From: DATKCN01 sp035513175
GTDB lineage: Bacteria > Chloroflexota > Chloroflexia > Thermomicrobiales > CFX8
Assembly: GCA_035513175.1 (NCBI GenBank)
Contig: DATKCN010000204.1
Span: 1-15,355, forward strand
Direction: 5' to 3'
Length of the DNA stretch: 15,355 nt
A program made the position numbers and the translations under genes. Numbering within the stretch: position 1 is the stretch's first letter; each line of letters starts with the position of its first letter. Below are positions 1-7,086 of this stretch, piece after piece. The notes below the pieces were generated by a model that saw only the letters and a list, made by a program, of their open reading frames with translations, searched no databases and had not been told where the DNA came from.

Positions 1-1677
1 GGCACGCTCGACACATCCAGCGTCCCTGGACCGCACGCACGGTCCACCGCGCCCGAGCTCATCGACGGTTTCGTCATTCCACGCGCGGGCTGGGGCGCCG
101 ACGAAAAGCTACGTCATCGCGATCAGGACGTGAGCCAGCCCGTGCGCTGGTCACCGCAGTACCGGACGATCGAGAAGATCATCATCCACCATACCGTGAC
201 TGAGAACAATCCGGCGGATGTCGCCGCATCTCTGCGCGCGATCTACTACTACCACGCAATTACCCAGGGCTGGGGCGACATCGGCTACAACTTCCTGATC
301 GACTGGAACGGCAACGTCTACGAGGGGCGTTTCGGAGGACCGAACGTCGTTGGCGGCCACGCCCTGCAGTACAACCCCGGATCGATTGGCATCGCGATGC
401 TGGGGAACTTCATGAGCGCGACCCCGCCGCAGGCGATGCTCGACAGCCTGATGCGGATCATCAGTACCCGCGCATCTCACGTTGACGTCACGATCGCGTC
501 GGACTTTGTCGACCTGCTGGGGCTGGCGAATCTGTGCGGTCATGGCGACGTATTGTCGACGTCGTGTCCCGGAGACGTCGGGCGGACGCTGCTTCCGACG
601 CTGCGGGGTCACATCGCGGGCACAGGACCGATCGAGCTCGCGCCACCGATCAAGATAGAGTGGCTGGATCTAGTCAGTTGCGAGATCGGTCCGGCAACCG
701 TGTATCAGGAGAACCTGCTTAAGGTGCGCATGAAAGTGCGAAACCCGAGCATCACGACAATCGTCAGCAGCACACCTGAGCCGGGATATGTGTATGACGA
801 GGGACAGACGTTCGAGACGGCAGGGTTTCCGAAGATTCAGGACACCTATAGGTTCGGAATCGACTTCACAGGCAACACCGGCCTGCCGAACCCGTATCGG
901 TGGGGCTTCGGGGCGCCGATCAAGCCGGGGGAAGAGCGGGAGGTCGTCGGTTACGTGCGCGTGAAGGACGTCGCCAGCCGCACGTACTCTGCCAGCATCG
1001 TCAAGGAGTTCGCTCACTACCTCACGCAGAACCGCTTCCCGAAGTCAGTAGCGATCTCGAAGCCGCCGGTCGGTTCCGTGGCGGATGCGAAGCTCGATGG
1101 TGGACAGTTCTTTTCCGTTACCGGACACAACGTGCCGCGCGTGTTCAACGACTACTGGCAGCAGCGCGGCGGGCTACGGCGCTTCGGGTATCCACTAACG
1201 GAGGCCTACGAGGAAGTCTCAGAGACGGACGGCGGGCGCTACCTCACCCAGTACTTCGAGCGCGCCCGCTTCGAGAGGCATCCGGCATACGCCGGAACGC
1301 AGTTCGAGGTGCAACTAGGGTTGCTGGGCGCGGAGCTGGAAGCGTCGCGCAGCGACGAGCCGGCCTTCCAGCGCGCAGCCCCATTTACCTCGACGGACGC
1401 CCGATGGTTCATGCCGGAGACCGGTCACAGCCTGGCGGGCATCTTCAAGCAGGTCTGGATCGAGCGCGGAGGCTTGCAGATCTTCGGCTACCCGATCTCC
1501 GAGGAGTTCCCGGAGCTGTCCGCGACGGACGGCAATTGGCACATGGTGCAGTACTTCGAGCGTAACCGATTCGAGCACCACCTCGACTATCAGGGGACGG
1601 ACGACGAGGTCATGCTTGGCCATCTCGGCCGCGAAGTCCTCATCCGCCGGGGCTGGATGGCGCGGCCTGCTGGCTGA
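1..1677 (+). CDS. PGRP-family N-acetylmuramoyl-L-alanine amidase with two C-terminal surface repeats (5' partial)
   Basis: This is a secreted peptidoglycan amidase, expected to cut the bond between N-acetylmuramic acid and the stem peptide. The frame is open to the left edge and must start upstream. A GTG at 130 would remove the RAGWGADE motif (codons at about 82-105) that opens PGRP domains. Counting from base 1, the zinc-site residues are His63/His64 (IIHHT), His181 and Cys189. The 8-residue His-Cys spacing matches T7 lysozyme. Tyr96 (GYNFL) and Thr187 fill the other catalytic positions, so the enzyme looks active. After the amidase domain (to about base 620) comes a beta-rich, Ig-like stretch (about 650-1070). 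Two related repeats follow at 1111-1350 and 1408-1656. The signal peptide would lie outside the window. Family assignment is firm; the natural substrate (own wall or competitors) is unknown. Confidence 0.93.
   Translation, partial: GTLDTSSVPGPHARSTAPELIDGFVIPRAGWGADEKLRHRDQDVSQPVRWSPQYRTIEKIIIHHTVTENNPADVAASLRAIYYYHAITQGWGDIGYNFLIDWNGNVYEGRFGGPNVVGGHALQYNPGSIGIAMLGNFMSATPPQAMLDSLMRIISTRASHVDVTIASDFVDLLGLANLCGHGDVLSTSCPGDVGRTLLPTLRGHIAGTGPIELAPPIKIEWLDLVSCEIGPATVYQENLLKVRMKVRNPSITTIVSSTPEPGYVYDEGQTFETAGFPKIQDTYRFGIDFTGNTGLPNPYRWGFGAPIKPGEEREVVGYVRVKDVASRTYSASIVKEFAHYLTQNRFPKSVAISKPPVGSVADAKLDGGQFFSVTGHNVPRVFNDYWQQRGGLRRFGYPLTEAYEEVSETDGGRYLTQYFERARFERHPAYAGTQFEVQLGLLGAELEASRSDEPAFQRAAPFTSTDARWFMPETGHSLAGIFKQVWIERGGLQIFGYPISEEFPELSATDGNWHMVQYFERNRFEHHLDYQGTDDEVMLGHLGREVLIRRGWMARPAG
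1111..1350 (+). repeat. C-terminal surface repeat, copy 1 (protein-level)
   Basis: About 80 residues with the pattern GHN-x-F-x-YW-x-RGGL-x-FGYPLTE, then QYFERARFERHP and LGLLG. It is homologous to copy 2 in the same protein and more distantly to the C-terminal module of the CAP protein. Repeats of this kind are probably wall- or glycan-binding, which is an inference. Confidence 0.7.
1408..1656 (+). repeat. C-terminal surface repeat, copy 2 (protein-level)
   Basis: Second copy, with GHS-x-F-x-VW-x-RGGL-x-FGYPISE, then QYFERNRFEHH and LGHLG. The two copies align without large gaps, which points to tandem duplication. They differ at many positions, so the duplication is old. Confidence 0.7.
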
Positions 1678-1684
1678 CGCCCGG

Positions 1685-1712
1685 TTGCCGCGAGCCCCCC
1701 GGCAGGTACAAT
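1685..1712 (+). promoter_or_regulatory. Candidate sigma70-type promoter for the PAP2 gene
   Basis: TTGCCG (1685-1690), a 16-base spacer and TACAAT (1707-1712) lie between the amidase stop and the PAP2 start. Transcription would begin near 1719, giving a leader of only about 10 bases before the ATG at 1728. The call rests on sequence match only. Confidence 0.45.
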
Positions 1713-1726
1713 CCTCCCCCGGGAGG
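1713..1726 (+). promoter_or_regulatory. Palindrome masking the PAP2 Shine-Dalgarno
   Basis: CCTCCCCCGGGAGG is a perfect palindrome. In RNA it can fold as CCTCC-CCCG-GGAGG, pairing the only Shine-Dalgarno-like GGAGG (1722-1726) upstream of the ATG at 1728. Transcripts reading through from the amidase gene would carry both arms. A transcript starting at about 1719 would lack the left arm. Confidence 0.45.
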
Positions 1727-1727
1727 C

Positions 1728-2471
1728 ATGGTCGTCCGACGCATGACACACGAACACGGTTCCCCGATCAGCGAGCGACTGCGACACGAGATCACGTCTC
1801 CAGCCACGGCGAAGCGGCGTGGACGCTGGTTCCTGCTGGTTTCACTCGTCGCGTTCGTGGGGTTTCTGTCGCTGCTGCTGCGCGTGCGCGCCAACCCGCG
1901 CATCGAGCGTGACATCGTCACGACGTTGCGCATGCAGCGCGTGACGCATCCGCTGCTGACGCGCATGATGAGCGCCGTGTCGTGGTTCGGGTTCAGACCG
2001 CAATCGCTGGCGCTGCCGGCGACGGCTGTGGCTGGGACGTGGGTGATCGGCTTGCGGCGCGAGTCACGCTATCTCTGCTTCGCGTGGGTCGTATCGATGC
2101 TGTCATACACGACCAAGCGATTCGTGAACCGTCCACGACCGTTCGGCGAGGGCATCCTCGTCACGAAGGCGAGCCTGCGCGACTCCAGCTTTCCCAGCGG
2201 CCACACGTTGCACTACGTCTCGTTCTGGGGCTTTTTCGCGTATGTCTGCTTCACACGGCTCCGGGGCCGCGGCGAGCGCTGGGCGCCGGTCGCGTTCGCT
2301 GGCTGGCTAATCGGCTCGGTCGGTCCATCGCGCATTTATCTGGGACACCACTGGCTGACCGACGTGCTGGCCAGCTATTGCCTTGGCATCGGCTACCTGA
2401 CGACACTTATCGGTCTACACCGCAGAACGCTCGTGGACGGGTTGACTCGCTCACGGAAGCGCGGGGCGTAG
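1728..2471 (+). CDS. PAP2-family membrane phosphatase
   Basis: This is a lipid phosphatase of the PAP2/acid-phosphatase superfamily. Such enzymes dephosphorylate phosphatidate, phosphatidylglycerol-phosphate or undecaprenyl diphosphate at the membrane. All three signature motifs are present: K130-x6-R137-P138, P156-S157-G158-H159 and S201-R202-x5-H208-x3-D212, with His159 and His208 as catalytic residues. Hydrophobic segments lie at about 34-52, 90-108, 115-127, 162-176, 186-200 and 213-231, as expected for a polytopic protein. The start is uncertain. ATG 1728 is only one base after GGGAGG, while the in-frame ATG at 1743 is 16 bases after it; neither spacing is ideal. Next to a peptidoglycan amidase, an undecaprenyl-diphosphate recycling role is attractive, but that is inference and the substrate cannot be read from the sequence. 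Confidence 0.9.
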   Translation: MVVRRMTHEHGSPISERLRHEITSPATAKRRGRWFLLVSLVAFVGFLSLLLRVRANPRIERDIVTTLRMQRVTHPLLTRMMSAVSWFGFRPQSLALPATAVAGTWVIGLRRESRYLCFAWVVSMLSYTTKRFVNRPRPFGEGILVTKASLRDSSFPSGHTLHYVSFWGFFAYVCFTRLRGRGERWAPVAFAGWLIGSVGPSRIYLGHHWLTDVLASYCLGIGYLTTLIGLHRRTLVDGLTRSRKRGA

Positions 2472-2507
2472 TCGAGCACCTTCGTCGGTTGTGGCCGCGA
2501 CGCGATC

Positions 2508-4229
2508 CTACGGGATGTCCGGCGGCTCGTCACGGTAGCGCCAGGCGTAGTAGTGCCGTCCGACGTTGCCCATCTCGACGCGCCACTCGGGGCGGTTCGT
2601 TGGCGTGAAGGTGAGGATGCGTCGCTCGAATGCCTGCACGAGAACCCAGGTCGCGTCGCCCGCCACGTAGGTGTGAACCCAGTACGGCTCGGAGAGCGGA
2701 AGCCCGACGCTCATGCGCCAATCACCCGGGAGCGTGGCCAGGTAGGCGTCGAACACGTCTGCGATGTTGTGGCCGAGGGTTGGCTCGTACGAGGCGTAGC
2801 GCGCCCAGGAGGCGAGACTCTCGTTGGACGCGATCGCTCCATCCTTCGAGAGTGTCTCGCTGATCGGTTGACCGGACCGCTGCGCAACGGCACGACCCTG
2901 CTCGACGGACGCGATGTGCTGAAGGCTGGCGTAGGTGGGTGAGTCCGGATTGAACTCGCGTTCGTCCCCGGCCAACGGCACGTTTGCCGGATGGTATTCC
3001 TGGTACTCGTGCTCGCCGATCTGGATGCGGCCGACTATCATGTCACGCACGAGGAGACCAGCGGTGATCAGCGTGTCGTCGTTCCCGTCCGAAGCGTTAA
3101 CCTCCATGCGCGCCTTGTCGAAGTAGTAGACATCGCGCACACCGCCAGGCGACTCCAGCGATGTCTCCTGTAATCCAAGCCATGTGTCGGGACCCCACAG
3201 CCAACTGCGCTCGACGGCAAGGGCGGCGACTGCGCCGTCGGTGTCATTCCACAGCTGCTTCACCGATGGATGCGCGTGCGCCAACCCTGCCGGCAACGGA
3301 TACGACGGCGGAGGCAGCTCAGTCTGGCCGCCCAGCGCGAGCCGCTCGTTGCTGTTTACGCGGGTGGTGAACGACCAGGTCTTCACGAAGGATTGACCAT
3401 TCGCGCGCCCCTCGATCCGAACGCTGTAGGTCATGCCGGCTTCGAGCGGAGCGGATGAGCAGAGGAGCACCGTCTGCCGCGACAACCAGCCGGCCCCGAT
3501 CTCCGAAAACGAAGGAACGTTCACACCATTCTTCGAGATCGTTGCCGAAGTCAGCTCCAATGAGCCTGGGCCGAAATACTTGAGATGGATCGGGTAGCCG
3601 ACCGGATAGGACGCGCCCGGAAATGGATTTGGAGCCTCCCCGGAGAAGGACAGGCTGACGCCGGTGGATTCGTGGGGCGGCCAGGCGATCCAGGTCGGCT
3701 CCAGCTCGGTGCGCCACGCCGGCGCGCCCAGCATGATGATCTCGAACTTGATGTTGCCTGAGTTGATGGCGGCCATGCCGACATCCACGTAACGGGGGTC
3801 GAGCAGCGTGAGCCGGTGCCCGACGGTCGCGATGAACCAGTCGACGGACCAGATCATCGAGCCGGAGACGCCCGCGTTCTCATTGACGGAGCCTGTGTAA
3901 CCCGCGCTACGCGCGCGGTCCTGGAAGCTGGCTCCGGTGAAGCCTGGTCGTCCCGCCGTCTCTTCATGGAGGCCCATTCCGGCGAGAGACGGATCGCCGA
4001 AGTTGAGTCGATAGTACTCGACGTGGTTCTCGGAGGCTTTCTGGAGGCCTGGGTCTGTCGTTAATGGCGGGATGCCGAGCCAGCTCCGATACAGGTTGAT
4101 CGTGTTGAGCGCGGTCGCAATTTCCGGATCGTGTTCCTGAACTGCCGCAGCCCGCGGCGCGGATACGGTGAGGGTTGAGAGAATAAGGACGGCCGCACAT
4201 ATCGCCGCCAGCACATAGCGCATGGTCAC
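2508..4229 (-). CDS. Secreted CAP/SCP-domain protein with a Chloroflexota-type C-terminal module
   Basis: This is an exported CAP-superfamily (SCP/PR-1) protein of 573 residues. Residues 1-29 form a signal peptide with a hydrophobic core and an APRAAA cleavage region. The CAP domain spans about 35-170 and keeps the cavity tetrad: His69, Glu89 or Glu90, Glu117 (NENAG) and His138 (GHR). Residues about 190-290 look Ig-like. The last part (486-565) is a module with GLPLSEPYW, VQAFERR and MGNVG-x-HYYAWRY, related to the repeats in the amidase at the left edge. The start is GTG 4229 or ATG 4223 two codons later; an AAAGG about 9 bases upstream fits the GTG better. The gene is convergent with the PAP2 gene, 36 bases apart. 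The molecular function of bacterial CAP proteins is mostly unknown. Confidence 0.88.
   Translation of the reverse strand: MTMRYVLAAICAAVLILSTLTVSAPRAAAVQEHDPEIATALNTINLYRSWLGIPPLTTDPGLQKASENHVEYYRLNFGDPSLAGMGLHEETAGRPGFTGASFQDRARSAGYTGSVNENAGVSGSMIWSVDWFIATVGHRLTLLDPRYVDVGMAAINSGNIKFEIIMLGAPAWRTELEPTWIAWPPHESTGVSLSFSGEAPNPFPGASYPVGYPIHLKYFGPGSLELTSATISKNGVNVPSFSEIGAGWLSRQTVLLCSSAPLEAGMTYSVRIEGRANGQSFVKTWSFTTRVNSNERLALGGQTELPPPSYPLPAGLAHAHPSVKQLWNDTDGAVAALAVERSWLWGPDTWLGLQETSLESPGGVRDVYYFDKARMEVNASDGNDDTLITAGLLVRDMIVGRIQIGEHEYQEYHPANVPLAGDEREFNPDSPTYASLQHIASVEQGRAVAQRSGQPISETLSKDGAIASNESLASWARYASYEPTLGHNIADVFDAYLATLPGDWRMSVGLPLSEPYWVHTYVAGDATWVLVQAFERRILTFTPTNRPEWRVEMGNVGRHYYAWRYRDEPPDIP
2535..2774 (-). 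repeat. C-terminal surface module of the CAP protein (protein-level)
   Basis: Residues 486-565 begin GHNIADVF and contain GLPLSE, VQAFERR, TFTP and MGNVG. The G-[LIY]-P-[LI]-[ST]-E and Q-x-FER anchors match both repeats of the amidase at 1111-1656. This suggests one module family shared by two exported proteins. Confidence 0.6.
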
Positions 4230-4252
4230 TGTACTGAACCTTTACCTTTTCA

Positions 4253-4265
4253 AGCCGTTGCGGCT
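4253..4265. repeat. Short hairpin in the CAP/cupin divergent gap
   Basis: AGCCG-TTG-CGGCT is a 5-base perfect inverted repeat with a 3-base loop, 24 bases before the CAP GTG start. Apart from this, the 189-base gap (4230-4418) shows no convincing promoter on either strand. No function can be assigned. Confidence 0.25.
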
Positions 4266-4418
4266 GTCTTGCGACCCGGGCAATCGAATCGTACCGGACC
4301 ATCCTGAGTGGGACCTGTGCGGAAAGTCCCGATTCTGGACGACGTCTACTCGCGGCAGTGCGTGGGATGGCCTATGATCAGCACATTGTCGATTGATGAA
4401 CGGAAAGGTTGGAAGGCG

Positions 4419-4871
4419 ATGAAGCAGCGCGGTGACGGCGTTCCGGAGGACACCGGGAGCGCGCCGACTGGATACTGGGTCCAACCTGAAGATGCCGAGA
4501 TCGATTCCGACGCGTTGGACTTCGCGCCAACGTTCTACGAGATCGCGGCGCTACCTGGTTTCGCGCCCGCGCCTGGGATCGTGATGAACGTCATGGCGGG
4601 CGGGCGCATGATGGCGAACTGGGTGCGCATCGAGCCGGAAGCCTCCGTTCCGACACACGCGCACCCGCACGAGCAGATCGGTCTCGTGCTTGAGGGTGAG
4701 ATTCACATGACCATCGCGAACGAGACTCGCATCCTGGTTCCCGGCCACGCCTACACCATTCCCGGGAACCTGCCGCATGCGGCGGTGGCGGGCGCGCAGG
4801 GCTGTCTCGTGCTCGACATCTTCAGTCCGATCCGGCAGGAGTATCTGGACGCGGTGACCCGCGGCGAGTAG
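4419..4871 (+). CDS. Small cupin-domain protein (KdgF-like metal site)
   Basis: A single-domain cupin of 150 residues. The first cupin motif carries the metal-binding pattern His80-x-His82-x-His84-Glu85-Gln86, and the second supplies His120 (NLPHA). The HxHxHEQ arrangement is that of the KdgF-like subgroup, some of which act on unsaturated uronates; many relatives have no known substrate. ATG 4419 is chosen because GGAAAGG lies 10 bases upstream and the protein then starts just before the conserved part. In-frame alternatives at 4374 (ATG) and 4308 (GTG) would add poorly conserved residues. The gene is divergent from the CAP gene and has no clear partner; the regulator downstream follows after 103 bases. 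Confidence 0.82.
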   Translation: MKQRGDGVPEDTGSAPTGYWVQPEDAEIDSDALDFAPTFYEIAALPGFAPAPGIVMNVMAGGRMMANWVRIEPEASVPTHAHPHEQIGLVLEGEIHMTIANETRILVPGHAYTIPGNLPHAAVAGAQGCLVLDIFSPIRQEYLDAVTRGE

Positions 4872-4916
4872 TCCGCGTGGATGCCGCGCAGGCTTGCGAT
4901 GTCCGCCGTGCTATCG

Positions 4917-4945
4917 TTGGGACACCGGGCGCGGCTGACTACAAC
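4917..4945 (+). promoter_or_regulatory. Candidate promoter of the ArsR-MBL operon
   Basis: TTGGGA (4917-4922), a 17-base spacer and TACAAC (4940-4945) give 4/6 matches in each box. The placement, 30 bases before the GTG start and touching a palindrome, makes it plausible. The evidence is sequence match only. Confidence 0.35.
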
Positions 4946-4960
4946 CGGCATCGAGCCGGT
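4944..4960. promoter_or_regulatory. Palindrome between promoter and RBS, candidate operator
   Basis: ACCGGC-ATCGA-GCCGGT is a perfect 6+5+6 inverted repeat. It overlaps the end of the candidate -10 box, covers the expected transcription start, and ends 3 bases before the Shine-Dalgarno. It could be the regulator's own operator or an RNA hairpin in the leader. Confidence 0.4.
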
Positions 4961-4963
4961 CGC

Positions 4964-4969
4964 GAGGAG
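4964..4969 (+). promoter_or_regulatory. Shine-Dalgarno deciding the GTG start of the regulator
   Basis: GAGGAG lies 5 bases before GTG 4975 and supports this non-ATG start. Confidence 0.6.
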
Positions 4970-4974
4970 CGAGC

Positions 4975-6135
4975 GTGGGCCAACTGGTCGTCGGTAGACC
5001 GGCTCCCAAGCTGGTGTTCGCGGTGTCGGCGCCGCTGGAGTTGACATCGTCCATTTCGTTGACCTATCGGGCTGGCGCGGTCGCCGATGGGGAGCATCCA
5101 GGTTTCGATCCATGGCTGATCGACGCCTGGCGCTCGCTGCCCGCAGGTCTTCAACATGACTTGACGCTGTTGCTGGGATTCTCCGGGCGACTGCTCTACT
5201 ACATCGAGGAATTGCTGTTCTCGTTTGACGCGCTGGAGCCGCACAGGCTCGACGCAACGTACGTCGAGTATCTCGACCACCTGCAGGCGCTACCGGCGGT
5301 TGCGTACCAGGCAATGGCGGGTCACGCGTTGACGCGGATCTATCAGGATAGGGATCTGACCGAGTTGCCACCCGATAGCTACGATCCGAACGACTGGCGT
5401 ATGTTCCTGCGGCCAGGCATCACGCGCGCCAATATCGACGAAGCGGCGGCCGTGGTGACATCGCCGGAGCAGCTCAAGAGCCGCACGATCGCTCTGCTTG
5501 ATGGGTTCTGGAGTCACGTGTACGCGGCGCAATATGAAGCGCGGCGCGCAGAATTGCAAAGCGCGGTGCGTCACGCGCAGTCACTGGCCCATCCGACCGT
5601 CCAGGTGACGTTCTCGGAGCTGACCGGGCACCGGTTGCCTGAAGAGATTGAGCGGCGCCTGGACGACATCGAGCAGGTAGTGTTCTGTCCATCGGCGCAT
5701 CTTGGCAGCTTCGTGCAGTACATCCATTACGCGCCGTCGCTGATCCTCTACTTTGATTCGCGCCCGATCCCGGGCGAGCGCCTGCGTCGCCCTCGGTCGA
5801 CGCGGGTCGACGACGAGCCGCTCGACGCCGCCGAGGTGCTGGAAGGGTTGCGGGCCATGTCGGATCGGTCAAGAATGAAGATCATCGACATGCTGCGCCA
5901 TGGCGAGCTGTACGCTCAAGAGGTCGTTGGGCGGCTGGGGATCAGCCAGTCCGCTGTGTCCAGGCATTTGAGCACGCTCGAATCGGCGCACATCATTACA
6001 GTGAGACCGGCGAACGGAATGAAGTACTACGCCATCGATCGCGAGCGGCTGCGAGCACTCGCCGGCTATCTCGATCGAATCGCGGACGGCGACGACGTTC
6101 CGGGGCATAACCTGGGGGTCACGAGGGAGATTTGA
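4975..6135 (+). CDS. ArsR-type transcriptional regulator with a large N-terminal domain
   Basis: A 386-residue regulator. The C-terminal 100 residues form an ArsR-type winged helix: LRAMSDRSRMKIIDML opens it at about 293, the recognition helix is SQSAVSRHLSTL (325-336), and the wing follows (VRPANGMKYY). I see no cysteine cluster of the SmtB/ArsR metal-sensing kind in this domain. The first 286 residues make up about three quarters of the protein and are not a domain I can name with confidence. A segment near residues 236-262 (CPSAHLGSF...LILYFDSR) recalls the sensor part of long ArsR-like proteins (DUF5937-like), which is a weak resemblance. The stop overlaps the next start (TGATG), so regulator and hydrolase are probably co-translated. 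Autoregulation through the palindrome at 4944-4960 is an inference. Confidence 0.85.
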   Translation: MGQLVVGRPAPKLVFAVSAPLELTSSISLTYRAGAVADGEHPGFDPWLIDAWRSLPAGLQHDLTLLLGFSGRLLYYIEELLFSFDALEPHRLDATYVEYLDHLQALPAVAYQAMAGHALTRIYQDRDLTELPPDSYDPNDWRMFLRPGITRANIDEAAAVVTSPEQLKSRTIALLDGFWSHVYAAQYEARRAELQSAVRHAQSLAHPTVQVTFSELTGHRLPEEIERRLDDIEQVVFCPSAHLGSFVQYIHYAPSLILYFDSRPIPGERLRRPRSTRVDDEPLDAAEVLEGLRAMSDRSRMKIIDMLRHGELYAQEVVGRLGISQSAVSRHLSTLESAHIITVRPANGMKYYAIDRERLRALAGYLDRIADGDDVPGHNLGVTREI

Positions 6136-7067
6136 TGGCTCTGGCGGATACCCGCTGGTTGAGCGGTGACATCGGCATTATCGATCTGAATTTCCAGGGC
6201 ATGCCGAGAGTCATCGCCGCGTATGTGGCGCGGACCGACGACGGCGCCGCGCTAATCGAGGTCGGTCCGGCGTCCACCATCGAAGCGCTGATCGAGGGTC
6301 TCGCGGCGCTCGGCGTTGAACCCGACGCTGTACGACACTTGCTTGTAACCCACATCCATCTGGATCACGTCGGCGCGGCGGGGCTGCTTATGGATCGCTG
6401 GCCGCACGCGAACCTGAGCGTCCACGAGGCCGGCGCGCCGCACGCCGTCGATCCGACGAGTCTCGTTCGGAGCGCGACGCGCATTTATGGCGATGAGATG
6501 GACACGCTATGGGGTGAAATCAGAGCGATACCCGCCGAACGCGTGCGACCTGTTGCTGATGGCGACGAGCTGAACATTGGCGGCAGGAAGATGCGGGTGC
6601 TGTACACGCCGGGGCACGCGTCACACCACGTCGCGTATCACGACGTCGCGAGCAACTGGGTGTTTGCCGGCGACGTGGCGGGCGTTCGCATTCCGCCGTC
6701 GCGGATGGCGATCCCGCCAACACCACCGCCAGACGTTGACGTGCCCTTGTGGCACGACAGCCTATCGACGCTGAGAGCGATTCAGCCTGACAGGCTGTTG
6801 CTCACACACTTCGGGCCAGTCGACGACGTTGATGGGCAACTCTCGGACGTTGGGCGGCACCTCGATGACTGGGTGGCGAATATCGCGGCGCTGCTTGCGT
6901 CGGGCGCAGATCGCGACACCCTCATCGCCTGGCTGGAGAGCCGGGTCCGCGCGCAGCTCAGCGCTGCCGGAGACGTGGCAAGTGAGGACGCGTTTGCGCT
7001 CGCGACGCCGTATGGCATGGCAATCGACGGTCTGGTGCGCTACTTGAGGAAGCGTGACGAACGCTGA
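6135..7067 (+). CDS. Metallo-beta-lactamase-fold hydrolase
   Basis: A 310-residue binuclear metal hydrolase. It has the HxHxDH site (His73, His75, Asp77, His78), His161 in TPGHASHH, bridging Asp180 in FAGD, and His225 in LTHFG, so the complete metal set is present. No signal peptide is visible, so it is probably cytoplasmic. ATG 6135 is chosen because it overlaps the regulator's TGA by one base and has GAGGGAG (6123-6129) 5 bases upstream; the TTG one codon earlier is less likely. Relatives include lactonases, glyoxalase-II-like thioesterases and flavodiiron-type domains, and the sequence does not select among them. The coupled regulator may sense its substrate or product. The gene ends 19 bases before the convergent folC-type gene. 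Confidence 0.9.
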   Translation: MALADTRWLSGDIGIIDLNFQGMPRVIAAYVARTDDGAALIEVGPASTIEALIEGLAALGVEPDAVRHLLVTHIHLDHVGAAGLLMDRWPHANLSVHEAGAPHAVDPTSLVRSATRIYGDEMDTLWGEIRAIPAERVRPVADGDELNIGGRKMRVLYTPGHASHHVAYHDVASNWVFAGDVAGVRIPPSRMAIPPTPPPDVDVPLWHDSLSTLRAIQPDRLLLTHFGPVDDVDGQLSDVGRHLDDWVANIAALLASGADRDTLIAWLESRVRAQLSAAGDVASEDAFALATPYGMAIDGLVRYLRKRDER

Positions 7068-7079
7068 CTCGACCAGCGT
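7061..7079. terminator. Hairpin between the convergent MBL and folC genes
   Basis: ACGCTG-ACTCGAC-CAGCGT is a perfect 6-base stem with a 7-base loop, spanning the MBL stop. A competing AGCGT/ACGCT pair lies at 7051-7065. There is no T-run on either side, so at best it is a weak bidirectional terminator. Confidence 0.3.
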
Positions 7080-7086
7080 AGCGCCA

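Noticed and set aside
900..1565. Open frame of 221 codons on the plus strand inside the amidase gene
   Set aside because: It overlaps the amidase in another frame, is Arg/Gly/Ala-rich without motifs, and is explained by GC-rich coding DNA.
4373..4378. TATGAT as a -10 box for the cupin gene
   Set aside because: No -35-like hexamer occurs 16-18 bases upstream and there is no extended -10 TG.
4751..5371. Open frame of 206 codons on the minus strand
   Set aside because: It lies antisense to the cupin end and the regulator start, has Arg/Pro-rich low-complexity composition, and shows no ribosome-binding site or motif.
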